A stretch of DNA of 64,000 bases, from NCBI GenBank assembly GCA_003415625.1, contig PYIU01000010.1:806001-870000 (forward strand), in the 5' to 3' direction. Under the pieces are notes generated by a model. That model saw only the letters and a program-made list of their open reading frames with translations, did no database searches and was not told the DNA's origin. The position numbers and the translations under genes are program-made. This stretch comes from Aquanectria penicillioides. Its lineage: Eukaryota > Ascomycota > Sordariomycetes > Hypocreales > Nectriaceae. The stretch's first letter is position 1. The number at the start of each line of letters is the position of its first letter. Shown one piece after another: positions 34,571 to 44,763 of the stretch.

Positions 34571-36541
34571 ATGGCCAACACAACCGCATGCAAAGCCCAT
34601 CTCGACCCTGGACTGGTGGCGCCTCTGGAGAAACTGCCATATCCCGTCCTCGATCAGCTGTGCCGCGAGCTAGACACCGATGTACGCAGCTTATCCGCCT
34701 TCTCTCTCGCATCCACGCGGTGCGCCGCAGCAGCCAAGAGATGGCGGCTCAAATGCATACACCTCCGTCTCGCGGGCAACTCCCGGCTTCTTCAAGACCT
34801 GGAGCGCCTTGAAGCGTCTCTCGGTCCCGGTCCTCATAGTCTCGGGTTGATCCGCAAGATAAAGCTCACAGGCCGCCTGATGGGCGACACTTACGACGAA
34901 GCAAACATTCATGCTGCGTTCAACGAAATCTTGGTGAAACCTCCTCTCGATGGCCCTGGCATCAGTAGTGACGATTTCTGCTCTCTACCTACCCCGCAAT
35001 TCATGCGGAAACTCGACGTTGGCGGCACTCCTCTCACGGCACTTCAAAAGGGAAAAATGAACGATGCATGGCGACCGTTGGCACAGTTCATCTCTCAGCT
35101 GTCCCTTGAGGACCTGGTATTTTCCTGCAAACACCAAATACCCTCTTGCATCTTGAGCACTGTGCATAGCAACTCTCCCAAAACTCGTCTCCATGTGAAT
35201 GGATGCAGTTTCCGAAGCCTCATTTGCCTAGACGGTCAAGCTCAGCGTGATATCGACCCTGACGAGTATTTGCTAGTTACGTCACCAAGCCTCTACAGCA
35301 TCTTTCCCATATACTGGGCCAACGAAGAAAATTATGGCCAGAGCTTCATCAAAAAGGCGTTGGTAGAAATGGTTGCTGGTTTGGCCCCCAATCTCAAACG
35401 GCTGGCCCTATTCCAAACCGGTTATGACGATACCGAGGAGACTCTCCAATTGGAAAACGCCACCACACTTCCTCCGTGGCGAGGTCTTCATGGAAAGGGA
35501 CCAGAGGTGGGTTCGAGCAAGGGTCAACTGGAAGTCCTTGATTGTGGCCTAGACTATCACTTCCACAGGTGGCTAAGCTGCACCCATGTTGAGCATCTTG
35601 TGAGCTTAACAATCAGACGAACATTAAATATTCGAGACGTGGACGCGCTGACACGCGTGGCTCAAACTACTGGCTTCCACAGTCTTCAGTCATTAACATT
35701 GTGTCTAGGTCCTGACTACAAGGGAAGGCTGAAAGGACGAACTGTGGACTGTTCAGCGGCAGAACTTTGTCGATCATTGTCGCCGCTCAAAACGCTTGAT
35801 ATTACAGGCGATATCGAAGACCAGACGATCTGGAATATCTCGAGGACGCATGGTCAAACATTAACCGAATTGAGAACGTGCCCGTTTGAATGGTCGCATC
35901 ATCATATCGAACAGCTAGCAGCAGGGTGTGTCAACCTGGAACGCCTCGCGGTCAATATACGACGCCAAAACGGGAGCGAGCAGGAGGTGGCCACTTATCG
36001 CGCGTTTTCGGGATTCCGAAAGCTGAGATACCTCGACTTATTTCTTAATCGCATGCATTACGACCCAGAAGCAAAACCGGAACCGAGAGCAGACGAGCAT
36101 GGAAACGAGCTAGCGCTGTCTCTTCCCACGATAGCTGAAATGCCACCGGACGAATTTCGCAAATCCTTAATCAGCGCCGCCATCGACGCAAAGCTTGCCT
36201 GTGATATCTTTGGGTTGGTGACTGGCGGGTCCAGCAGACTCGTGGAACTACAGATGCTCAGAGCCGGGACTGGCTGTCTAGGCGCGAGGATATCCGACGG
36301 CGACGCGAATAATGTGCTTGGCGAAATCAGCCCGCACTGGATCTGTTCCCGGGATACGATGGGACGAGTTGCAGCGAGGAAACATGCCGCTGTCCCTCCA
36401 GGTTTCAGCGATGGTAGCTCTATCCTACAGAATGACTTTTACGATCGAGATGACTTGAGGGAAGTGTGGACGGAAATTTGGCCTGGACCTGCCGGTGACA
36501 GAAGTGGGCATTGGTCGAGTTTCCCTCTTGCTGGGGTTTAA
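34571..36541 (+). CDS. F-box protein with leucine-rich C-terminal region (656 aa)
   Basis: Single-exon, complete. An F-box-like motif covers residues ~17-58 (L-E-K-L-P-Y-P-V-L-D ... S-A-F-S-L-A-S-T-R-C). In this family it docks on Skp1 of SCF ubiquitin ligases. The remaining ~580 residues have irregular leucine-rich repeats (L-E-V-L-D-C-G, L-K-T-L-D-I-T, L-R-Y-L-D-L-F) that would bind a substrate. No signal peptide or membrane segment. Substrate cannot be inferred. Confidence 0.85.
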   Translation: MANTTACKAHLDPGLVAPLEKLPYPVLDQLCRELDTDVRSLSAFSLASTRCAAAAKRWRLKCIHLRLAGNSRLLQDLERLEASLGPGPHSLGLIRKIKLTGRLMGDTYDEANIHAAFNEILVKPPLDGPGISSDDFCSLPTPQFMRKLDVGGTPLTALQKGKMNDAWRPLAQFISQLSLEDLVFSCKHQIPSCILSTVHSNSPKTRLHVNGCSFRSLICLDGQAQRDIDPDEYLLVTSPSLYSIFPIYWANEENYGQSFIKKALVEMVAGLAPNLKRLALFQTGYDDTEETLQLENATTLPPWRGLHGKGPEVGSSKGQLEVLDCGLDYHFHRWLSCTHVEHLVSLTIRRTLNIRDVDALTRVAQTTGFHSLQSLTLCLGPDYKGRLKGRTVDCSAAELCRSLSPLKTLDITGDIEDQTIWNISRTHGQTLTELRTCPFEWSHHHIEQLAAGCVNLERLAVNIRRQNGSEQEVATYRAFSGFRKLRYLDLFLNRMHYDPEAKPEPRADEHGNELALSLPTIAEMPPDEFRKSLISAAIDAKLACDIFGLVTGGSSRLVELQMLRAGTGCLGARISDGDANNVLGEISPHWICSRDTMGRVAARKHAAVPPGFSDGSSILQNDFYDRDDLREVWTEIWPGPAGDRSGHWSSFPLAGV

Positions 36542-36941
36542 ATCATACAGGCTTCGACTTTGATTTGTTCGCCAAGATTGCGAGATATATCTCAAGATTG
36601 ACTCTTTCCTGTTGCTAGAAAGAATACCGTTGTCATGAACTCCATATGTTAAAGAACAATCTTCTACGTCTTTCGGTGCGAATGCTCCCAGTGCCCAGAA
36701 CTGCCTACCCTCCACTACCCCTTTCACGACAGCCCTTTTGGTTAGCAATAACGCTAGAAACACAGAACTTTCCTATGATCATTTATTGTTCGTTTCCTTC
36801 CTTTCAATTCGTCATCTACTATCGGCTCGGGTCTAACCTTTTAGCTTCGTTTCGTGAATCCCTCGGTCCCGTTCTGTCTCCATCCTCCCAGAGTCATTGC
36901 CATGAGCTCAAAGCACATAATAATTCAATAGCTATGGTTAG
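36542..36941. other. Spacer downstream of F-box gene
   Basis: 400 bp; the 3' UTR of the F-box gene, then unique sequence up to the TTAG target duplication. No gene seen. Confidence 0.45.
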
Positions 36942-37329
36942 TGAGTTGGTAGTCTAGGGTAATGTGGATCAACCTGTCATCAGGAAGGTCAAGGAAGATA
37001 AAAGGGACCACAGAGACATAGGAAATGAACAGGCAGTTTTCTCCAACCAATTTTTATTTTTTATTTTTGAAATTCTGAATTCCTTGCATTTGGACTCTGT
37101 TGAGGTCCCGGTGCAGCCCCATGATACTCCTTTATTTATGACTTTCCGCTTTATATTCTTTTCTTCTTTTCTCCTAGGGGCACTCCAGAGCTTCTGATCA
37201 GATGCTCTAACGCTCTCCCAAGTTGTTCGCAGCTGCTTGGAAGGCTATTCGGTCATCACCGAATCTGCTTACCCTATACCCTTCTGGGTGTGGTGTGTGT
37301 TTTGGCCAGTGTCCCCTTCCACCAACAAA
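36942..37329. mobile_element. Short mobile element copy A (388 bp) with 4-bp target duplication
   Basis: About 90% identical, in inverted orientation, to 48747-49132. It starts TGAGTTGGTAG and ends CCACCAACAAA; the ends form an imperfect inverted repeat sharing GTTGGT. It is flanked by TTAG on both sides (36938-36941 and 37330-37333). No coding sequence of its own. It could be a MITE-like non-autonomous DNA element or a solo LTR; the 3' end after AAA argues somewhat against a TG...CA LTR. Confidence 0.8.
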
Positions 37330-37485
37330 TTAGTCCCTTATGTTTGAGTTCCCGTGTCTAAAGACGCAATTGGACAGTTAGTGTCAGAACTTTGAGTTTC
37401 CGTTGTCTTAGGACCTATCTAGGTCGACTGGGAACCAAATGGGCTTGATGGAGAAGCGAGCTGTGATGTTTGAGTGTCTTCAGTT

Positions 37486-38800
37486 CTAGGTGCAACTGTC
37501 TGTCACCCAGCTGTTGGGATACTGTGACGTTGCAGTATTAGTTCCAACCGTAAATGAAGGTACTCCATTTGTTGACTCTTGAGATCCTTCTTCAGTAGAC
37601 TCTACTGAAGTTGCTGCTAGGTCCCCAGTGCTACCTCGCTTTTTGATAGTCAATGCAGTGGAGGAAACCACCGAATTTTGGATGCTTCTCGCCCCTGAGG
37701 GGTCGAATGCTTGTAATGTTGTATTCGGTTGAGTAGTGCCTTGCTCTGGTGTCCCTTGAGTCCCAGTCTCAGTTGGCGCTGTCGGTGCCGGCATTCCGTC
37801 ATCTATTTCTTGTTGCGGACGATCCTTGATTCACTGTACCAGTCACTTCAGTGTTGTCCAATCCCAACGGGCCAGGTAGTGGTGGCACCGTCGGAGATGC
37901 ATTAATTGAAGTGATTGGGCCCAAGATCGCTGTGTCAGTTGAGCCAACTGCCTGAGAAAATCCGATCTTGGTCCCTTGCGAGCCAGTGTTGGCTCCTGAA
38001 ATCGAGGCGTTGACTAGTCATGAGACGACACTGTTATACCCACAAGCACCGCCTCTGATGAGTGATTGGGGCTGTTTGTTGATGGCCCTTGGAGTGTGGC
38101 TTCGCTTTCATCAGGTCCTGATGCCGATCCTGTGGAAATGCTGGTCGACTTTTTCGTTCCTGTTTGGAAGGTATTCGTAGTAGCAACGGAACTTTCTGGT
38201 GCTCCCTCCACTGTTTTGGTCGACGGCGATACAAAATGAGTTAGAAAACCAGAAACATATCATGTTATGTCATTTGACTTTGGGGCAGTTGAGTCAGTCG
38301 AAGATTTACTTTCGTCTGTTTGATGTTGATACGACCATACCGCACTACTCGAGCCTGATGCCCGTGTTTCTGTAGTTGATGCAGTTGGAACAACCGATAG
38401 TATTGAATCCTTTTCCCCGCTTTGAAGCTCAATGTACGTTTAAGCATGAGTTTGAGTGTGCGTTAGCTCTTTGGCGCTATGAGCTGCTGCTGTGGTGGAT
38501 CTGGCGAGAGATCCCGAAGGAGAGCCATCTGGACCTCCTTGGGTAACACGCTGCGACTCTGGCGGAGGCAATGAGGGTGACAAGTAGATTGACGACTGAA
38601 TCACGGTTTGAGGTGAAGCAGAAATGCCAACAATGGTCTTAGTAATGCTTGTGCCACCACCTCCATGGTTCGAATGATGGCCGGTGCCCCCTTTGCCAAT
38701 TTGGACAGTCCAGGTCGAGATGCCTCCATCTGTCGGGCGAATGGATTGGCCTCTATGGGGGCGAGGCTTTCAAGCATATTTCAGAACTATACCGAAATAG
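37486..38800 (-). pseudogene. Decayed Ser/Thr-rich secreted protein gene
   Basis: Read on the minus strand, a Ser/Thr/Gly-rich protein can be followed for over 400 residues. It starts near I-S-T-W-T-V-Q-I-G-K-G-G (38745). It then crosses an in-frame TAA where CAA would fit (T-H-A-stop-T-Y-I, near 38434). A second stop lies near 38275 and a third near 38018. The frame then shifts to N-A-S-I-S-G-A-N-T-G and again before the last block ending at 37486. The composition is like GPI-type or matrix proteins of fungi. No intact start or signal peptide is found. CAA-to-TAA is consistent with RIP-like change. Confidence 0.55.
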
Positions 38801-39043
38801 TTCCAAGACATACAATCAGGAGACACACTGAAGAAATGTCGCATAGAGAGTCAGCCCTGTTTAACCCTAGGACAGACTGAAAATAGAGCCGACAATCCGC
38901 TCAGCCAATGGCTATGTTCAAATTCACATATCCCCGTTTAGCTACATACGTGGAAGTGTTCCTAGCCATCTCAGCTGTTAACTCGGACGCGATAATCGTG
39001 GTCGTTATTCAGAAGCCTGCATAGCCCCCGTCGAAACATCACA

Positions 39044-39721
39044 ATGCGGCCGACTTCGAAAGCCGCGCCTCTTCTTTGGCTTTTCCTTTGTCTAGGACTC
39101 TCCCTTACTGCTGTACTTCAGCCTAGGTGAACCTCTAATTATATTTATCATCGGCAATCACATTTGAATCCTTCTTACCAAGGCTCTGCTGTGTTACCAT
39201 CCCGAATCATATCATTTTCTTCGTGGTTGGTCGTCTATCTACCTGGTCAGTTGCACCCTAATAATATCTTCAGCAACGCATCCCCAGATTCTTGGTCCCT
39301 TAGGGGTCGGGAGGAAATTCCTAGCTTAAGCTATTGCCTGATACCAGCATGCGAGGCTGGTACATGCGGGTCTGGCGGCACATGCCCAGTTTACAAGACT
39401 TGAGTGAAAGAAAGGCAACCAGACTCTGATGATGCTGAAAATGGATTCAATCTGACCGAAGGCAATATTTTGACCAACAGGATATTCCGCTTTAATCCCA
39501 ATGGAGATCAGCCCACAGGAGATCGAAACCGTACATCAAGAGAAATCAAGGCCTATCTGCCTGCTGTCTGGGGAGGCAATGAACCCCAATATTTTGGTGA
39601 AGTCCTTGGCCTTGTTGGCTTGGGTCAAGGTACAAAATACCCCACCATTTTTGAACATTTTTCTTCCCTTGTCTTTCCATATCCCTGTTCTTTGAGAATA
39701 GACACAGACGCGCCAAAGTAG
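39044..39721 (+). pseudogene. Possible secreted protein gene, broken
   Basis: An ATG at 39044 gives a strong signal peptide (L-L-W-L-F-L-C-L-G-L-S-L). A GT...AG interval follows (39127-39182, GTGAAC...CAAG), but its phase does not match the protein-like frame downstream. That frame carries C-x4-C-x5-C at about 39345-39388, then one in-frame TGA (39401), then about 100 more codons (F-N-L-T-E-G-N, A-V-W-G-G-N-E) to 39721. Family unknown. The pieces may be one decayed gene or two chance neighbours. Confidence 0.35.
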
Positions 39722-40082
39722 CAACTATTTAGATTGAATTGCCGATGGAAACACGATTTCCGAACAAGCCGTAAGCGAACAAAAAGAAGTTAGCGCAACA
39801 CCTTTCCAAAAGTCATTCAACCGCTGATGCCCCATCGTTTCGCTGTTGCTGTACAGAGTACAAATTGTTGGTGAGCCAAGTCGAGAATTAGCTTAGTACA
39901 ATGAGGTCGTAGTCCATACGTCATCTCGAGTCATATGGCTTGCTCCGAGTTCAGCCATGATATCATGACACTAGAGTGGGGCGCCGATCAGTAGATATAT
40001 TATCGTCGAGCTCCCAGTAGCGAACATTTTCCATTCATCAACCTCCGTCATTATCAAGAATATTAATTTATACGCCTGTAAA
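39722..40082. other. Spacer upstream of H-F-S-G-K repeat gene
   Basis: 361 bp with no coding sequence; likely promoter and 5' UTR of the gene at 40083. Confidence 0.45.
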
Positions 40083-40526
40083 ATGTCTGAACAAGATCAC
40101 TACGAAACCGCATTCGGTGGTAAGACAGACAAATCTCTGTCCGCCCGTAACATCACCAAGAAATTGCCAACAGCTCCTGCAGCGGAACAAGAGGTTTACG
40201 ACTCGCATTTTAGTGGCAAGACGCGTTCAGACGGGGACATCTCAAAGAAGCTTCCCAAATCATCCGGCGCAGAGCAGGATATCTACAGCTCTCACTTCTC
40301 TGGAAAGATACCATCCGCCAGCCAAGTGGTAGAAAAATTGCCCAAAGCATCTGGTGCTGAGCAGGACATTTACGGTGTCCACTTCGGTCAAGAAAACCCC
40401 TCTGGAAGGGTATCTCCAACAAATTGTGGAACAAATCAGGAGCGGAGCAAGGTGTTCATGGCGAACATTTTTCTGGATAAGAATACCGTATTGAGACTGA
40501 CGTGGGTTATGACCGAGCGCCTTTGA
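40083..40526 (+). CDS. Small tandem-repeat protein (H-F-S-G-K repeats), frame uncertain at 3' end
   Basis: About four and a half repeats of ~29 residues: A-E-Q-D-I-Y-x-x-H-F-S-G-K, a variable part, I-S-K-K-L-P-K-x-S-G. No signal peptide or membrane segment; charged, probably soluble and intracellular. As written the frame ends at 40526 with 40 non-repeat residues. If one more G is assumed in the GGG run at 40408-40410, the repeat pattern resumes (I-S-N-K-L-W-N-K-S-G, A-E-Q-G-V-H-G-E-H-F-S-G) and stops at TAA 40478-40480. A GTCAAG...AATCAG intron at about 40386-40438 would also restore frame but delete half a repeat. I recognise no characterised family. Confidence 0.7.
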   Translation: MSEQDHYETAFGGKTDKSLSARNITKKLPTAPAAEQEVYDSHFSGKTRSDGDISKKLPKSSGAEQDIYSSHFSGKIPSASQVVEKLPKASGAEQDIYGVHFGQENPSGRVSPTNCGTNQERSKVFMANIFLDKNTVLRLTWVMTERL

Positions 40527-41125
40527 AGGAGCATGTCGGTCGACCAAACGTTGCGACCGTGATTCAGGGCCAGGATGAGCACATAGAACACGATGTAAAA
40601 TGAGATGCCTACGGGAAAATCTTGAACTAGTTTTTGTCTTCGCATTATATGTGCTGAATGGGACCAAATGACTGCTTGGAATAGAAAGGGTCTTGCATAG
40701 TCTGGATCTGTGCGCCCTTCGAAGCAAGACTGTTTGGGGCACACCGATGCTTCAATTACATCACCTCCGTGAAAATTGGGCTCTAAATTGACAGAGTTTT
40801 CTGTTCCGGCGATAAAATACTGCAACCTCCAGATGCTCGCCATTGAACGGTGGAGGGGATGTTCCTATTAGATGATGGTGCTGTATAGGGTAGGTAATCT
40901 TCCCCTCTTCTCGTTGGCAAGACCACCAAGTCTTTCAAGAGAACCTTTAGCTATTCCCAATTCCATGTATATCTGTAATGCATCTATAAGTCTTTAAGAT
41001 ATCTTCCAAATGTTCAAGCATTCGCTTGCTTCAATGTGCATTCATTAGTTTTCCCACCCAACTTCACGTTGAGCTTAAGTTGGCGTTCCCAAAGTTCCGG
41101 AGCCCATGCCATATCTATCTATCCT
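40527..41125. other. Convergent intergenic region
   Basis: 599 bp between two 3' ends. Minus-strand frames at 40436-40843 lack any supporting feature. Confidence 0.4.
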
Positions 41126-44100
41126 TCAGCTACTACCAGCCCAATATTTTAGAAATGCTTTTGTGTAAGCGGCGGCAGTATAAGCGGAATATTCCTGAAA
41201 ATCTTTCTTCTTGTGGCTATCGGCGTAGTCACATATACCTTTGATCACTAAACAACTAGGGAACGAGGGCAGCACGCCAGCACCCTCCATCTCGAAGGCG
41301 ATGATGCCTTGGTCCTTTGCAAGCTTATCGCGTTCTTCGGCCGACTTCATGACCTGGTCGCCAGACGCGTAGCGTCCAAAGTGAACATCGGGATTTCTTG
41401 ATGTTTGACCTGGGGGCAGGCGTCGCTTCACCATGGCCTCGTCGCAGAGAACTGCGCATGAAGCTGCTTGCGCCTTTCCGCAGATCTGATCTGGGCTATT
41501 GGACTCTTCATCACAAAATCCGCATGCAGAGTCGGCTCTGTGTTTGTGTTGATATGACGAGAAAAACACCGTGTCTTCGGCACCCGTGGGATATTGAGCA
41601 GCATAACCAAAGTCTGGGTCCTTTTGCATGGTGGCTAAGTATACCAATGCGGCGTCTTTGAGTTTCTTGCGATCTCGATTTGCTTGCAACTTGTTCAACA
41701 AAGATCCTATCTGATCATTGGGCGGGTGTAAATTGTCACTCCAAGAGTCTTTGCGCACAAATCCGTTGGGGTATTGTCGTCCGTAATCGTACTGCATGAT
41801 CCCTTCGCTGATGACGACGTCGCCAAGCCAGATCTGACGTTTTCCAGGGGGCTCAGGCACACCACCAGAGACACCAACCACAAGACACAAGTTTATTTTG
41901 GAGAAACTGGAGCGACAGTCAGACGCGGCGGTGGCCGCATTGACTTTACCCGCTCGTGCCATGTGCACTAGAACCACATACTGTTGCCCGATGGAACCAT
42001 AACTATAAGTGTGTTTATCCGTTCGTTTGTGGTTATTGTCCCAATTTTGATCGAAGATGGCCATTACGGCGTCAGCTTCCAGTGGCAAGGCACATATAAT
42101 CGCAATCTCGAAGTCGTCGCGGCTCTGTGGCTCCAGGAGGAGGACATCAGCAGGTCGTATTCTATAAAATAACACGTAAGTATATAAATGCAGTCATGTC
42201 ATCTGATCTGTCATACGTTGGTGATGATATATGAGTAGAAGGTACTGGCGGCTTCTTGTTACTAGGCCCAGCATGGCTTTCTGCTTGACGGATTAATTGG
42301 TTATACTTGAGCGATGGCAGATGAGTTGGCGACAGTGGTGGTGTGTCTTCCTGCTCTGGCTGGGTAAATATGTATTCGACTGGCCGCAATTCCTTAACTG
42401 GCTGTTGAGATAAAAGTCAGTAAATACGCGACCTCTGGGGTCCAAGATACTGGTGATCGCAAAATCTTTACCATCGCAGCCGGGGGTAATTGAAATGCCG
42501 GCGACCTGACAATGGACTCTGATGTCCTGTTGGACTGGATACCCGGAGACGATTCTGCCATGCTAACCATCCCGGGAGATGACTCGCTTCCGTTGCTTGT
42601 AGCTCGTTTCTGCTTTGACTTCCTGAACAGTTTCCAAGATATAGTTTCTTCTTGGCTTGGTCGGGGTGAATTCGGCGCTTGGGGGTGGTGTTCGTTGATC
42701 ATGTCCCAGAGTTCCTTTGCAACTGTCGAGGCGGGGGATTGCTGTTAGCCAAATTATAGTTCTGAAATGCGAAAGGGATTCTTATTAGGGACACGCACAA
42801 TGCTTCTCATCTTTCTTAAACTCAAAGTTTATTTTATGCGTTTGCCTCTTAGGGCCTGGCTTGTGGTCGTGGGCGTGCAGCACTACAGTACCGTCCCGTG
42901 GTAATAGTTCGGCCGGGTAACGAAATGAATCGAGGTGCAGTTCCTGCTGCTTATCGACGCTGGTGTTTTCAAACGTTATTGTAATCTCTTGTCGAGTCTG
43001 CAGTCCCAGAGCCTGAAACTGAAGCGGCGCGTTCCGTGTCCAGACTCTGACAACTTTGCATCTAGCTAGCGGGTGGCGTCTAGCTTCGTTGGCATAGATC
43101 CTGTCTGGCTGAAACTTATCCAAGAGAAATCTCTCACGGACCTTGTTGATAAAATTTTCAGCATCTTTCGGATCTTTAAAGTCGTATTGTGGGTAGATAG
43201 TATTGTAAATTTTGTAATCCTGTTGACCATTTTGAATAATCAACTCTTGGGCCTCGTTGAAATAGATATGGGTCGCATCGAGCCTGTCTTCAATGGATGG
43301 GAATTTCCCCTTGATAACTAAAGGCGAAGTATTAGCTGCGGTGGTTTTCTAATGCTAGAACCTACGGAAACGGGAAAAGGTGGAGGAAAGAAACAGTCGA
43401 CGCAAGCATACTTCGATGGGTTACGATAAGATTCCCCTTGAGGCTCTTGTATTGCAAAGTGCGTGAATTATCGTCTCGCTCAGCGATATTAACCGATTGC
43501 AAGTCATACGTCCGACCGTACTCGTCTTCGGGCCTGCGCCGTCTGGTATAAAGTCAACCAACATGCCGATGCAAAGCCCAACACTACCTACAACATAATT
43601 GTGACGGGGAGCTCGATGAAGACTAAACTGGTTGAATCTCGTCGCTCTTTGCCTTTTTCTTTCGTGGCATTGTTCGATGCGCGGGCAGATGGTGCTTCAA
43701 AGGTATCAGGTTGCCTAGTGACAATGTCGCAAACTATCAGCAAGTGAAATATTCTTTGAGGGGGAAAGTTGGTTATACCATGCTTGAAACCCGTCAGTGC
43801 CGTCTGGTATGCAAAATTTCAACTGCAGCAACTCATTATCAATAGTGTCGACGAGGGATTCGAGGTCATTCTCCGCCGTCATGGGCCACGTGTATGGGAC
43901 CGATCCGGGGTTGCCGGCTTGGGCTCGATCGTACTTCTCGATGAGGAGGTTGCATTTCTTCCATAGGTCGTCGAGGCGCTTGAGGTCTGGAGGGCTAGCG
44001 AGAACGTGGGCATTGCGGTCGCGTAGGAAGCCGAGGAGGAAGTAGAGTCGACACAGCTCATCGGGAGCGATGGCGGGATTGTGGCTCTTGAAACGGGAGA

Positions 44101-44170
44101 TGACGGAGCTTGCCTTATCATAGAGATCGGCAGCAGCTGCCAAGCTCCCGTAGATGGCAATATGGGACAT
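41126..44170 (-). CDS. Multi-domain protein ending in a nucleoside-phosphorylase domain
   Basis: Four 3' exons join in perfect phase: 43317-42799, 42722-42472, 42401-42217 and 42161-41126. Donors are GTGCGT, GTAAAG and GTATGA; the acceptors are canonical AG. The last exon holds a PNP/UDP phosphorylase domain (A-I-I-C-A-L-P-L-E-A-D-A-V, V-V-G-V-S-G-G-V-P, A-F-E-M-E-G-A-G, I-C-D-Y-A-D-S-H-K). In this superfamily it binds nucleosides or related ligands, and in fungi it is frequent on NLR-like proteins. Upstream are a proline-rich linker, a beta-rich region (D-Y-K-I-Y-N, E-I-T-I-T-F-E-N-T) and a helical N-terminal region (44170-43770). The 5' junctions between 43770 and 43317 are unresolved. An H-R-A-P-R-H-N-Y-V-V-G segment near 43620 probably belongs. 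The open frame also extends upstream of the ATG at 44170, so the true start may be further 5'. Confidence 0.75.
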
Positions 44171-44763
44171 AAGAAGCAGGCCAGCGTCTTGCTGGCTGCA
44201 AAAGGTGGCCAGCTGAGCAGTTTCGAGATCCTTGGGCAGTGTCTCGAGCGAGGCACATGATCCCGTCGGGACCTCAAGATCTGGTGGTCAAACGCCAGTC
44301 TCAAGATGGACGGATGTCGAGCTGCTACGTTTGAGTAACTTATTTGTCAAAGCAGTTGGGCACCCCGGAACAAACCGAGGGGATGATCCATGGTTTCCCA
44401 ACGCCCACGTGGGCTGCGAACCAGGCTGGCGAACCAACCCCGTCTCAGCAGAAGCGACTAATAAATGCAGCACGCCAGAATAAGCAAAGAGACGTGTATC
44501 CAACGAGGCGTCAACTATAGGCGCCGAGGCTGATCAGCACGCTTCAGCTGAGAACTCTATCACCCCTTGCAGTTTGTGGACAAAGTACTTTGTACATTTC
44601 ATATTTCTTGCTAGTGCAACTTGACCCTGCAGCCTCGTGCCACATCTCAGAGCCTTATATCCCCCACGGCTCCGTGTTGCCGCACTGTTAACTCAAGACA
44701 CGTCACACCCTCTGCTCCAGTAACATATCAACTAAACACTACACCTCTCTCCATATAAACTAG
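44171..44763. promoter_or_regulatory. Divergent intergenic region, PNP-domain gene and MFS gene
   Basis: 593 bp between outward-facing starts; part of the left side may be a 5' exon or intron of the PNP-domain gene. A CATATAAAC stretch lies just before the MFS start codon. No specific operator identified. Confidence 0.4.

Noticed and set aside
43879..44304. Alternative 141-codon minus-strand frame overlapping the PNP-domain gene start
   Set aside because: It is out of frame with the helical N-terminal exon, which has protein-like composition and continuity; the alternative is Ser/Thr/Pro noise.
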